A stretch of 6,006 nucleotides of DNA from Alphaproteobacteria bacterium (lineage in GTDB: Bacteria; Pseudomonadota; Alphaproteobacteria; RF32; CAG-239). This document shows, one piece after another, positions 1 through 5,381 of the stretch. The translations under genes and the position numbers were made by a program. The DNA lies in assembly GCA_017645485.1 (NCBI GenBank), contig JAGCOI010000198.1, positions 1-6,006 on the forward strand, written 5' to 3'. The notes under the pieces were generated by a model. That model worked only from the letters and a program-made list of their open reading frames with translations, searched no databases and had not been told where the DNA came from. Numbering within the stretch: the stretch's first letter is position 1; each line of letters begins with the position of its first letter.

Positions 1-50
1 CGACCTTCTGCGTGACAGGCAGACGCTCTAACCAGCTGAGCTACACCCCC
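1..50 (-). tRNA. tRNA-Asp (anticodon GTC), 5' portion, cut by window edge
   Basis: Read on the minus strand, positions 50 to 1 give a standard tRNA 5' part: acceptor strand GGGGGTG, then TA, D-stem GCTC/GAGC around a loop containing GG, anticodon stem TCTGC/GCAGA, and loop CTGTCAC. The anticodon is GTC (plus-strand positions 14-16), which decodes GAC and GAT as aspartate. The variable loop starts AGGTC. The T-arm, the 3' acceptor strand and any CCA lie beyond the left edge, so the closing of the acceptor stem cannot be checked. The gene points away from the peptidase gene and has its own promoter just upstream. Confidence 0.95.
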
Positions 51-63
51 ACAAGATGAAACC

Positions 64-92
64 CTTATACATAACAAAAAAAATAAATGCAA
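64..92 (-). promoter_or_regulatory. Promoter of tRNA-Asp
   Basis: On the minus strand there is a -35 box TTGCAT (positions 92-87), a 17-nt spacer and a -10 box TATAAG (69-64). Transcription should begin near position 57, leaving a leader of only about 7 nt before the mature tRNA 5' end at 50. Upstream of the -35 box (about 93-128) the minus strand carries A- and T-tracts that resemble an UP element, as is common for stable RNA promoters. The boxes are seen directly; the start site and UP-element role are inferred. Confidence 0.75.
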
Positions 93-182
93 GAGTTTTT
101 TTTGAAATTTATAAAATTTTCATAAATTGTGGATAGATAGGAAACAAAACAGATAAGAATCTTGCATAACTTGATTATCTAC

Positions 183-211
183 TTGAAAAAAAATTGCATT
201 TAAGGCATGCT
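183..211 (+). promoter_or_regulatory. Possible promoter of the M23 peptidase gene (weak)
   Basis: TTGAAA (183-188) lies 17 nt before CATGCT (206-211), which matches the -10 consensus at only three positions. An alternative is an extended -10 reading, TGC followed by TAAACG (208-216). The whole 51-239 interval is AT-rich, so such matches arise easily. No better candidate is visible between the tRNA promoter and the gene. Confidence 0.25.
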
Positions 212-239
212 AAACGGGAATTGATTAAAGGTTGATATA

Positions 240-1673
240 ATGGATTTTAAACGCGTTAAGAAAAAAGCAAAACGCATCAGACAGGAAAGAACGTTGTTGT
301 TTGTGTATGCCGTTGCGGTAACAACAGCATTGCTTATTTATATACATAACAACAATACCGTGAAAGCTTCCATACCGCATGATGATGAAATGATTGACGT
401 TATGTCTGAGGAAACGGCCTTGGAGGCAGAAAATTTTTCTTTAGACGATAGACTGCAAATTATGGAAGACAGTCTGAAACCGATTGAATTAACCGAAGAT
501 GCACAAGAAACAACATCAGGCGAAGATTTTATTTTAGCCAAAGCAATCGGTGTGAATGAAGAAGCTGTCGTTGTTGAAAAAGGGGACAGCTTTATCAGCA
601 TTTTAACCAAAATGGGGCTTGAATACGGTGAAGCAACCAATATTTATAACGCCTATAAAAAAGTATATGATGCACGATTGATTAAAGTCGGGCAGGTTTT
701 GAATATTTCATCGGTTTTTGACAGCAAATATCAAGATACGACATCCGTTACAAAAATTATGACGGAGCCTGTGAGCGGCACACGTTATATTGTTGAAAAA
801 CAGGCCGACGGTCAATATGAGGCACGTGTTGAGCAAGATGATTTAAAAACGTCATATAAAACAATTTCGGGCACCATTCAGGGAACGGTTGCCGGTTCTA
901 TGAAAAATGCCGGTGTATCTCAAAATATTATCGGGCGCTTTATCAACATTTTTTCGTTTAGTGTGGATTTCAGGCGCGATGTTAAGGCAGGCGACAAATT
1001 TGAAGTGCGCTATGAGTTCAAAACATCAGCGAACGGAAAAGTTGTTCAGACCGGTGATGTGGATTATGCCGCTTTAATGCTCGGTAAAACAAAAACAGCA
1101 CTTTATCGCTTTAAGGACAATACCGGTACAATTGATTATTATAACGAACAGGGTATGGCCTTGAAAAAGTCGCTTGATCGCAAGCCGTTGGAATTTAAAA
1201 AAGCACGTGTATCATCAACATTCGGGCGGCGTTTTCACCCGATTTTGAAACAATATCGTATGCACAGCGGTGTGGATTATGCCGCACCGATGGGTACCAA
1301 AGTGTATGCTTCGGCAGACGGAACGGTGACGGCGGCAAAATGGGTGAACGGTTATGGAAACTATATTACGATTCGTCATAATTCGGAATATTCCACAGGT
1401 TACGGACATCTTAAAAGCTATGCCCAAGGTATCAGGCCTGGGGTGCGTGTCCATCAAGGTCAGGTGATTGCTTATGTCGGCTCAACGGGGCGTTCAACAG
1501 GTCCGCATTTGCACTTTGAAGTGATTAAAAACGGGCAGAAAGTTGATCCGTTGAAAATTAAGGCTGCGACCGGTGAAAATTTAAGCGGTGCAAACTTAAA
1601 AGAATTTAAGAAAACGGTTGAAAAAATTAAAGCCGATTTACAAAAAGAAACGCAAGTGGCGCAAAAACAATAA
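240..1673 (+). CDS. Membrane-anchored LysM-like/M23 family metallopeptidase (peptidoglycan endopeptidase)
   Basis: The product is a 477-residue probable zinc endopeptidase that cuts peptide cross-links of peptidoglycan in the periplasm, similar in layout to MepM/YebA. A basic N-terminus (KRVKKKAKRIRQER) precedes one hydrophobic segment (about 19-35), which suggests a signal anchor with the rest periplasmic. An acidic, low-complexity linker follows (about 45-100), then a LysM/OapA-like region (about 109-157, VEKGDSFISIL to VGQVLNI), a mixed middle domain (about 180-310), and the M23 domain (about 320-440). Metal ligands are visible as H342 and D346 (HSGVD) and H425 (HLH); H390 (YGH) and H423 complete the active site, so it should be active rather than a degenerate EnvC/NlpD-type activator. 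A Lys/Glu-rich tail (about 450-477) follows. The ATG at 240 has AAAGG (227-231) 8 nt upstream. The gene appears monocistronic, and no convincing terminator follows it. The exact substrate bond is not readable from sequence. Confidence 0.92.
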   Translation: MDFKRVKKKAKRIRQERTLLFVYAVAVTTALLIYIHNNNTVKASIPHDDEMIDVMSEETALEAENFSLDDRLQIMEDSLKPIELTEDAQETTSGEDFILAKAIGVNEEAVVVEKGDSFISILTKMGLEYGEATNIYNAYKKVYDARLIKVGQVLNISSVFDSKYQDTTSVTKIMTEPVSGTRYIVEKQADGQYEARVEQDDLKTSYKTISGTIQGTVAGSMKNAGVSQNIIGRFINIFSFSVDFRRDVKAGDKFEVRYEFKTSANGKVVQTGDVDYAALMLGKTKTALYRFKDNTGTIDYYNEQGMALKKSLDRKPLEFKKARVSSTFGRRFHPILKQYRMHSGVDYAAPMGTKVYASADGTVTAAKWVNGYGNYITIRHNSEYSTGYGHLKSYAQGIRPGVRVHQGQVIAYVGSTGRSTGPHLHFEVIKNGQKVDPLKIKAATGENLSGANLKEFKKTVEKIKADLQKETQVAQKQ

Positions 1674-1707
1674 CGGTAATTTTAATCGGACAATTTTGGT
1701 TATTTGA

Positions 1708-1736
1708 TTGACTCTGATGTGTGCTAATCATAAAAT
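1708..1736 (+). promoter_or_regulatory. Strong sigma70-type promoter of rubrerythrin
   Basis: TTGACT (1708-1713), a 17-nt spacer and TAAAAT (1731-1736) each match the consensus hexamers at five of six positions. The expected start is near 1743, giving a leader of roughly 30 nt. Rubrerythrin should therefore be transcribed independently of the peptidase gene. It is the best-matching promoter in the window for a protein gene. Confidence 0.75.
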
Positions 1737-1741
1737 CAGAG
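1712..1741. repeat. Inverted repeat over the rubrerythrin promoter (possible operator)
   Basis: CTCTGAT (1712-1718) and ATCAGAG (1735-1741) are perfect 7-bp inverted arms separated by 16 nt. The left arm starts in the -35 box and the right arm ends just past the -10 box. A second, smaller inverted pair with the same 16-nt spacing, TGATT (1705-1709) and AATCA (1726-1730), is shifted 7 to 11 nt to the left. A bound dimer here would block polymerase, so an operator is plausible. The arms match no regulator site that I recognise, and chance cannot be excluded. Confidence 0.4.
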
Positions 1742-1761
1742 GCAGGAGAACAATTTTATAT

Positions 1762-1767
1762 AAGGAG
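1762..1767 (+). promoter_or_regulatory. Ribosome binding site that fixes the rubrerythrin start
   Basis: AAGGAG is the strongest Shine-Dalgarno match in the window. It lies 4 nt before an ATG at 1772 and 7 nt before an ATG at 1775. The second spacing is the more usual, and it gives the family-typical N-terminus MELKG. Confidence 0.8.
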
Positions 1768-1774
1768 ATTTATG

Positions 1775-2314
1775 ATGGAACTTAAAGGTTCAAAAACAGA
1801 GCAGAATTTGAAAGATGCGTTTGCAGGCGAATCGCAGGCACGCAACAAATATACATATTATGCCTCTAAAGCCAAAAAAGAAGGCTATAATATTATTGCC
1901 GCCAAGTTTGAAGAAACGGCCAATAACGAAAAAGAGCATGCTAAAATTTGGTTCAAATTGCTGCATAACGGCGAAGTACCCTCAACAATTGAAAACTTAA
2001 AAGATGCCGCATCGGGTGAAAATTATGAATGGACCGAGATGTATGAGCGTATGGCGCGCGAGGCAAAAGAAGAAGGTTTTGATAAAATTGCAAAGCTTTT
2101 TGAAATGGTCGGTAAAATTGAAAAAGGGCATGAAGAACGCTATCAGGCTTTGCTCGATTCGCTTTGTGAGGGCAAAATTTTTGAGCGCCCGACAAAAGTT
2201 GTTTGGGAATGTGCAAATTGCGGTTGCCGCATTGAAAGCCCGAAAGCACCGGAAAAATGCCCCGTATGTGACCATCCGCAGGCATATTTCTTTGAATTGC
2301 AGGAAAAATTTTAA
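1775..2314 (+). CDS. rbr: Rubrerythrin (diiron peroxidase with C-terminal rubredoxin domain)
   Basis: The product is a 179-residue cytoplasmic protein that reduces hydrogen peroxide to water with electrons from NAD(P)H via rubredoxin-type partners, a common defence in anaerobes. Residues 1-130 form a ferritin-like four-helix bundle. Candidate diiron ligands, by family analogy, are E19, E52 and H55 (EKEH), E85 and E88 (EWTE), and E116 and H119 (EKGH). Residues 140-179 are a short rubredoxin-like domain with an FeCys4 site, C146-x2-C149 and C162-x2-C165. All expected ligands are present and the length is normal for the classical single-chain form. The frame stays open back to a GTG at 1721, but that codon lies inside the promoter spacer, so the start is placed at 1775 (1772 would add one Met). 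The gene has its own promoter and terminator. Its presence suggests an anaerobic or microaerobic host. Confidence 0.96.
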   Translation: MELKGSKTEQNLKDAFAGESQARNKYTYYASKAKKEGYNIIAAKFEETANNEKEHAKIWFKLLHNGEVPSTIENLKDAASGENYEWTEMYERMAREAKEEGFDKIAKLFEMVGKIEKGHEERYQALLDSLCEGKIFERPTKVVWECANCGCRIESPKAPEKCPVCDHPQAYFFELQEKF

Positions 2315-2332
2315 GAATAAACGATTCTTGAT

Positions 2333-2358
2333 AAAAGCTCCTCAACTGAGGAGCTTTT
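2333..2358 (+). terminator. rbr: Intrinsic terminator after rubrerythrin
   Basis: Arms AAAAGCTCCTCA (2333-2344) and TGAGGAGCTTTT (2347-2358) are perfectly complementary, realistically closing on a 4-nt loop at 2344-2347. The GC-rich core is followed by TTTT and then a second palindrome instead of a long U-tract. The hairpin starts 18 nt after the stop codon. Read in reverse it is also followed by T-rich sequence (TTTTAT), so it may work both ways. Confidence 0.8.
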
Positions 2359-2370
2359 GCTTAAGCAAAA
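2355..2370. repeat. Perfect 16-bp palindrome fused to the rubrerythrin terminator
   Basis: TTTTGCTTAAGCAAAA is a gapless self-complementary sequence whose first four bases are the last four of the terminator stem. As RNA, one hairpin could form at the cost of the end of the other. It could be a DNA binding site or a relic of repeat insertion; no function is assigned. Confidence 0.6.
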
Positions 2371-2378
2371 ATAAGGCA

Positions 2379-2417
2379 GAGATTGCCGCGTCGAACATGT
2401 GTTCTCCTCGCAATGAC
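2379..2417 (-). repeat. Dispersed-repeat-like element (GTCATTGCGAGGAG...GCAATCTC type)
   Basis: On the minus strand the 39-bp element begins GTCATTGCGAGGAG and ends CGACGCGGCAATCTC. I recognise this as the form of a short imperfectly palindromic repeat present in many copies in a number of bacterial genomes. Outer arms ATTGC (2382-2386) and GCAAT (2410-2414) pair, and an inner GAACA-TG-TGTTC (2393-2403) forms a second dyad. Only one copy is in this window, so its repetitive nature is inferred from recall. It sits in the gap between rubrerythrin and ybaK and encodes no evident product. Confidence 0.6.
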
Positions 2418-2440
2418 AATAAAAGACTAAAGGAAATTCA

Positions 2441-2914
2441 ATGATAAAAACAAATGTGATGCGTATTTTGGAAAAGGGCGGGGTTGATTATAAAGCCTAT
2501 GTTTATGAGCCCGTCAGCGGGGTGGATGCTTTATCCATTGCAAAATATTTAAATAAGGCTCCCGAGGTTGTTTTTAAAACACTCGTGACGGTTGCTCCGA
2601 CGCATGAACATTTTGTTTTTGTGGTGCCGGCCACCGGTGAATTGGACCTTAAAAAAGCCGCCAAGGCTGCCGGTGTGAAGAGTGTTGAGATGATAGCCTT
2701 AAAAGAGCTTTTGCCTTTAACGGGCTATGTGCACGGCGGGTGTTCGCCGGTGGGGATGAAAAAGGCCTTCAAAACATATTTTGACGAGTCGGCTTTAACC
2801 TTTGAAACGATTTGCCTCAGCGGTGGTAAAATCGGGGCAACGGTAGAATTAAATGCTCAAAAACTTTCTGATTTTATTGATGCCGGTTTTGCCGATTTAA
2901 CTTCTGGTCAGTAA
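2441..2914 (+). CDS. ybaK: YbaK/EbsC-type Cys-tRNA(Pro) deacylase
   Basis: The product is a 157-residue cytoplasmic trans-editing enzyme. ProRS mischarges cysteine onto tRNA(Pro), and YbaK hydrolyses the resulting Cys-tRNA(Pro). The single YbaK/aminoacyl-tRNA deacylase domain spans the whole protein. Hallmarks include K46 in VFKTLV (the position of the essential lysine in E. coli YbaK), Y20, the loop GYVHGGCSPVGMKK (95-108), and a C-terminal SGGKIGATVEL (127-137) matching the family's SGGKxG-x3-EL. Length is typical for the family. The ATG at 2441 follows TAAAGGAA, with 6 nt between AGGA and ATG. The gene lies 126 nt after rubrerythrin behind a terminator, so it needs its own promoter, but I could not identify one. 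It ends convergently with serS. Related ProX or Ala-type deacylases share the fold, but the GGCSP loop favours the YbaK type. Confidence 0.92.
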   Translation: MIKTNVMRILEKGGVDYKAYVYEPVSGVDALSIAKYLNKAPEVVFKTLVTVAPTHEHFVFVVPATGELDLKKAAKAAGVKSVEMIALKELLPLTGYVHGGCSPVGMKKAFKTYFDESALTFETICLSGGKIGATVELNAQKLSDFIDAGFADLTSGQ

Positions 2915-2920
2915 AATCAA

Positions 2921-2950
2921 AAAAAGCCGGTTTGAAAGCCGGCCTTTTGT
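2921..2950. terminator. Shared bidirectional terminator between ybaK and serS
   Basis: GCCGG (2926-2930) and CCGGC (2939-2943) form a GC-rich stem around an 8-nt loop. The stem is flanked by an A-run on the left and TTTT on the right, with one unpaired C (2944) in the extension. Rightward transcripts meet T-rich sequence (2945-2958) after the hairpin; leftward transcripts from serS meet seven Ts opposite 2919-2925. The two stop codons are only about 40 nt apart, so one hairpin probably serves both genes. Confidence 0.75.
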
Positions 2951-2956
2951 GTTTTT

Positions 2957-4246
2957 TTATTTTATATTTTTGCCTATTTTCGATACCCCGCCCATATAAG
3001 TTCTGAGCTTTGGCGGAATATTAACCGAGCCGTCCGCATTTTGATGATTTTCAATAAACGGCACCAAAGCACGCGGTGTGGCAATGCCCGTATTATTTAG
3101 GGTATGAACATATTTGACCTTGCCGTCGGCATTGGCGCGATAACGCAGATTGGTGCGCCTTGCCTGCCAATCGGTGATGTTTGAGCAGGAGTGCGTTTCA
3201 CGATAGCAGTTTTGAGAAGGCACCCAAGCTTCCAAATCATACTGGCGGTATTTCGGTGCGCCCATGTCGCCCGTACAGACTTCCAAAACGCGATAGGGAA
3301 GCTCAAAATCCTGTAAAATTTCTTCTGAGATTTTTAAGAGTGTTTGATGCCACTTTTCGCTTTCTTCAATATTGCCGGCACAAATGACAAATTGTTCGGT
3401 TTTCATAAACTGGTGAACACGTACCAAACCCCTTGTGTCTTTACCGGCGGCACCCGCTTCGCGTCTGAAACAGGGCGAAAATCCGGCGTATAACACGGGC
3501 AATTCATTTTCGCTTAAAATTTCATCGGCACGCAAAGAGTTCAAAATCAGTTCGGCTGTGCCCGACAAATAAAGGTCATCTTGTTGTAGATAATATACTT
3601 CATCGCGCGAAAACGGCAGGTAGCCTTGCCCATATAAAGGTTTTTCTTTTGAAATGGATGGCACGGTAATAACCTGAAAACCATGCGAACGCAGTTTATC
3701 AATGACAAACATGTGCATGGCAAGTTCGAGTTTTGCCAAGTCATTTTTAATGGCATAGGTGCGCGAGCCCGAAACTTTGGCAATGCGTTCCATTTCTGCC
3801 CAATCGTTTATTTCCATAAGCTCAATATGGTCTTTGGGTTCAAAATCAAACGTTGGTTTTTCGCCGACATACCGACGCACCACATTGCCGCTGTCATCCG
3901 GCCCGACAGGCGATTCGGGGGAGGGCATATTCGGCACTTTAAGCATCATTAAATCAAAGGTTTTGGTCAGCTCGTTCAATTCTTGCTCTTGAACCTTAAA
4001 TTCTTCGCCCAATGCCTTACTTTTTGCAATAATGTTCGGACGTTCTTCGTTTGAGGCTGATTTGATTTGTGCGCTTAATCTGTTTTTTTCTTCGGCTAAA
4101 GCTTGAGATGAAGTTTTGAGAGCCGTTATTTTTTTGTGCAAACCGATTAATTCATCCAAATCCAAATCTTCTTTGGTGTAGCCTTTTTTATTTAAGCCGT
4201 CTTGAACGATTTGTTTGTTTTCTATAATAAATTTAATGTCAGGCAT
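2957..4246 (-). CDS. serS: Seryl-tRNA synthetase (SerRS)
   Basis: This 429-residue class II synthetase joins serine to tRNA(Ser), and also to tRNA(Sec) where that exists. Residues 1-105 form the long antiparallel coiled-coil arm that grips the tRNA(Ser) variable arm (helices about 30-64 and 68-103). The catalytic domain follows, with TAE (230-232) at the serine pocket, motif 2 FRREAGAAGKDTRG (260-273, R261), the tRNA/serine segment THSCSNITDWQARR (351-364), and motif 3 GIATPRALV (387-395, R392). Length is standard and no key motif is missing. Wording such as HQFMKTEQFVIC (278-289) and NNTGIATPRAL differs from the alphaproteobacterial forms I recall. The ATG (plus-strand CAT at 4244-4246) has AGGA 10 nt upstream. 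It is transcribed divergently from trpS and convergently with ybaK, so it is probably monocistronic. Confidence 0.97.
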   Translation of the reverse strand: MPDIKFIIENKQIVQDGLNKKGYTKEDLDLDELIGLHKKITALKTSSQALAEEKNRLSAQIKSASNEERPNIIAKSKALGEEFKVQEQELNELTKTFDLMMLKVPNMPSPESPVGPDDSGNVVRRYVGEKPTFDFEPKDHIELMEINDWAEMERIAKVSGSRTYAIKNDLAKLELAMHMFVIDKLRSHGFQVITVPSISKEKPLYGQGYLPFSRDEVYYLQQDDLYLSGTAELILNSLRADEILSENELPVLYAGFSPCFRREAGAAGKDTRGLVRVHQFMKTEQFVICAGNIEESEKWHQTLLKISEEILQDFELPYRVLEVCTGDMGAPKYRQYDLEAWVPSQNCYRETHSCSNITDWQARRTNLRYRANADGKVKYVHTLNNTGIATPRALVPFIENHQNADGSVNIPPKLRTYMGGVSKIGKNIK

Positions 4247-4287
4247 TGTTTTAGTATCCTATTTTGATAAAAACATATTGATTTAAA

Positions 4288-4316
4288 CTGCAAAGTAGAT
4301 TATCAATTCATATAAC
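4288..4316 (+). promoter_or_regulatory. trpS: Probable trpS-cysS promoter
   Basis: CTGCAA (4288-4293), a 17-nt spacer and TATAAC (4311-4316) place a start near 4323, about 30 nt before the trpS ATG. A competing reading is TTGATT (4278-4283) with TATCAA (4301-4306), also 17 nt apart. The region is AT-rich, so the choice is uncertain. I see no leader peptide, T-box or attenuator hairpin. Confidence 0.45.
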
Positions 4317-4328
4317 GTTTTACAACAA
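4299..4328 (-). promoter_or_regulatory. serS: Possible serS promoter overlapping the trpS promoter
   Basis: On the minus strand TTGTTG (4328-4323) lies 18 nt before GATAAT (4304-4299), a five-of-six -10 match. The start would fall near 4292, about 45 nt before the serS ATG. The boxes overlap those proposed for trpS on the other strand. Confidence 0.4.
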
Positions 4329-4353
4329 GAAAATAAAAGAAAAGAGATAAAAT

Positions 4354-5367
4354 ATGCACAATAAAACAGTTTTAACCGGTGTGAAGCCGACGGGAACGCC
4401 TCATATCGGCAATTTGGTGGGTGCCATTAAACCGGCAATTGATTTGGGAAATGAGGTTGTTAAAGCAGGCGGCAGACATTTTATGTTTGTGGCAGATTAT
4501 CATGCCATTAATGCCGAAAAAAATCCGGCCGTGTTAAATCAGAAATTAAAAGAAATTGCCTGCGTTTATTTGGCTTTCGGTTTAGATGCCTCAAAATCCG
4601 TGTTTTATCGCCAATCGGATATTCCCGAAATTTGTGAGATTACAACGATTTTATTTGCCTATACGCCCAAAGGCTTTATGAATAAGGCTCACGCTTATAA
4701 AGCTGCCGTTGATAAAAATCGCGCTGCCGGCAAGCCTGATGATGATTTGATAAATATGGGCTTATATACCTATCCGACTTTAATGGCCGCGGATATTTTG
4801 GCCTATGATTCGGATATTGTGCCGGTCGGTAAAGATCAGGTGCAACATGTGGAAATTGCACGCGACATTGCCGGTATGATAAACGCTCATTACGGCAAAG
4901 AACTTTTAAAATTGCCCGAATACTTTTTAACACCGAATGCCGTGTTGTTGCCGGGAACGGACGGACGCAAAATGAGCAAATCATATAACAATGTGATTCC
5001 GATTTTTGCAGATAAGGCTGAAATTAAAAAAGCGATTTTTTCGATTAAAACGGATTCACGTCCGATGGAAGAACCGAAAAATCCCGAAGAAATCTTGGTT
5101 TATCAAATTTATAAAGGTATTGCGACGCCCGATAAAACAGAGGAAATGGCAGAGGGCTTAAAAGAGGGTAAACTCGGCTACGGACACATTAAAAATATGC
5201 TCCTTGATGCCGTTTTAGAGACAACACTTAATGCCAAAGAAAAATATGATTATTACATGGCGCACTTTGATGAGGTTGAAGAAATGCTTTCAAACGGCGC
5301 GCAAAAGGCGCGTCCGCTTGCACAAAAAACATTGGAACGTTTGAAAAATGCCGTGTTCGGAAGATAA
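4354..5367 (+). CDS. trpS: Tryptophanyl-tRNA synthetase (TrpRS)
   Basis: This 337-residue class I synthetase charges tRNA(Trp) with tryptophan and acts as a cytoplasmic homodimer. The Rossmann catalytic fold is marked by the HIGH-type motif PHIGN (16-20) and the KMSKS loop as KMSKS (206-210). Between them are the family block YPTLMAADIL (140-149) and PVGKDQVQHVEIARDIA (157-173). C-terminal helices (about 240-337) bind the anticodon. Segments FYRQSDIPEI (84-93) and NKAHAYKAAVDKN (110-122) belong to a TrpRS subtype I recall from beta- and gammaproteobacteria such as Xanthomonas, rather than the usual form with a TQFKDK segment. The ATG at 4354 has only a weak purine-rich site (AAAGAGA, 4341-4347). 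The stop TAA at 5365 overlaps the AAAGGA of cysS 14 nt upstream of it, which implies a trpS-cysS operon. Confidence 0.96.
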   Translation: MHNKTVLTGVKPTGTPHIGNLVGAIKPAIDLGNEVVKAGGRHFMFVADYHAINAEKNPAVLNQKLKEIACVYLAFGLDASKSVFYRQSDIPEICEITTILFAYTPKGFMNKAHAYKAAVDKNRAAGKPDDDLINMGLYTYPTLMAADILAYDSDIVPVGKDQVQHVEIARDIAGMINAHYGKELLKLPEYFLTPNAVLLPGTDGRKMSKSYNNVIPIFADKAEIKKAIFSIKTDSRPMEEPKNPEEILVYQIYKGIATPDKTEEMAEGLKEGKLGYGHIKNMLLDAVLETTLNAKEKYDYYMAHFDEVEEMLSNGAQKARPLAQKTLERLKNAVFGR

Positions 5368-5381
5368 AGGAATAATACAAT

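Noticed and set aside
106..128. AATTTAT/ATAAATT inverted repeat around an AAAATTTT palindrome
   Set aside because: It is explained by A- and T-tracts upstream of the tRNA-Asp promoter; such low-complexity sequence forms dyads easily.
128..136. TGTGGATAG, one mismatch from a DnaA box, next to an AT-rich stretch
   Set aside because: A single site without companions, dnaA, dnaN or other origin genes is not evidence for a replication origin.
1669..1704. AATAAC/GTTATT as a terminator for the peptidase gene
   Set aside because: A 6-bp AT-rich stem with a 24-nt gap and no following T-run would not be a credible intrinsic terminator.
1953..2345. Minus-strand open frames of 130 and 92 codons opposite rubrerythrin
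   Set aside because: They are antisense to a well-supported gene, have no plausible domain, and arise from its codon composition.
2004..2444. A 146-codon plus-strand open frame spanning rubrerythrin's second half, the terminator and the repeat element
   Set aside because: It overlaps a clearly conserved gene in another frame, runs through the terminator hairpin, shows no recognisable protein pattern and is rich in Lys, Arg and Cys as expected of a shifted frame.
3683..3992. Plus-strand open frames of 89 and 77 codons opposite serS
   Set aside because: They are antisense shadows within the conserved SerRS coding sequence, overlap each other in different frames, and have no family resemblance.
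4264..4306. Three TTGAT-type half-sites (4264, 4278 and inverted at 4302) recalling FNR/CRP half-sites
   Set aside because: None has the TTGAT-N4-ATCAA spacing of an FNR box, and such pentamers are frequent in this AT-rich DNA.
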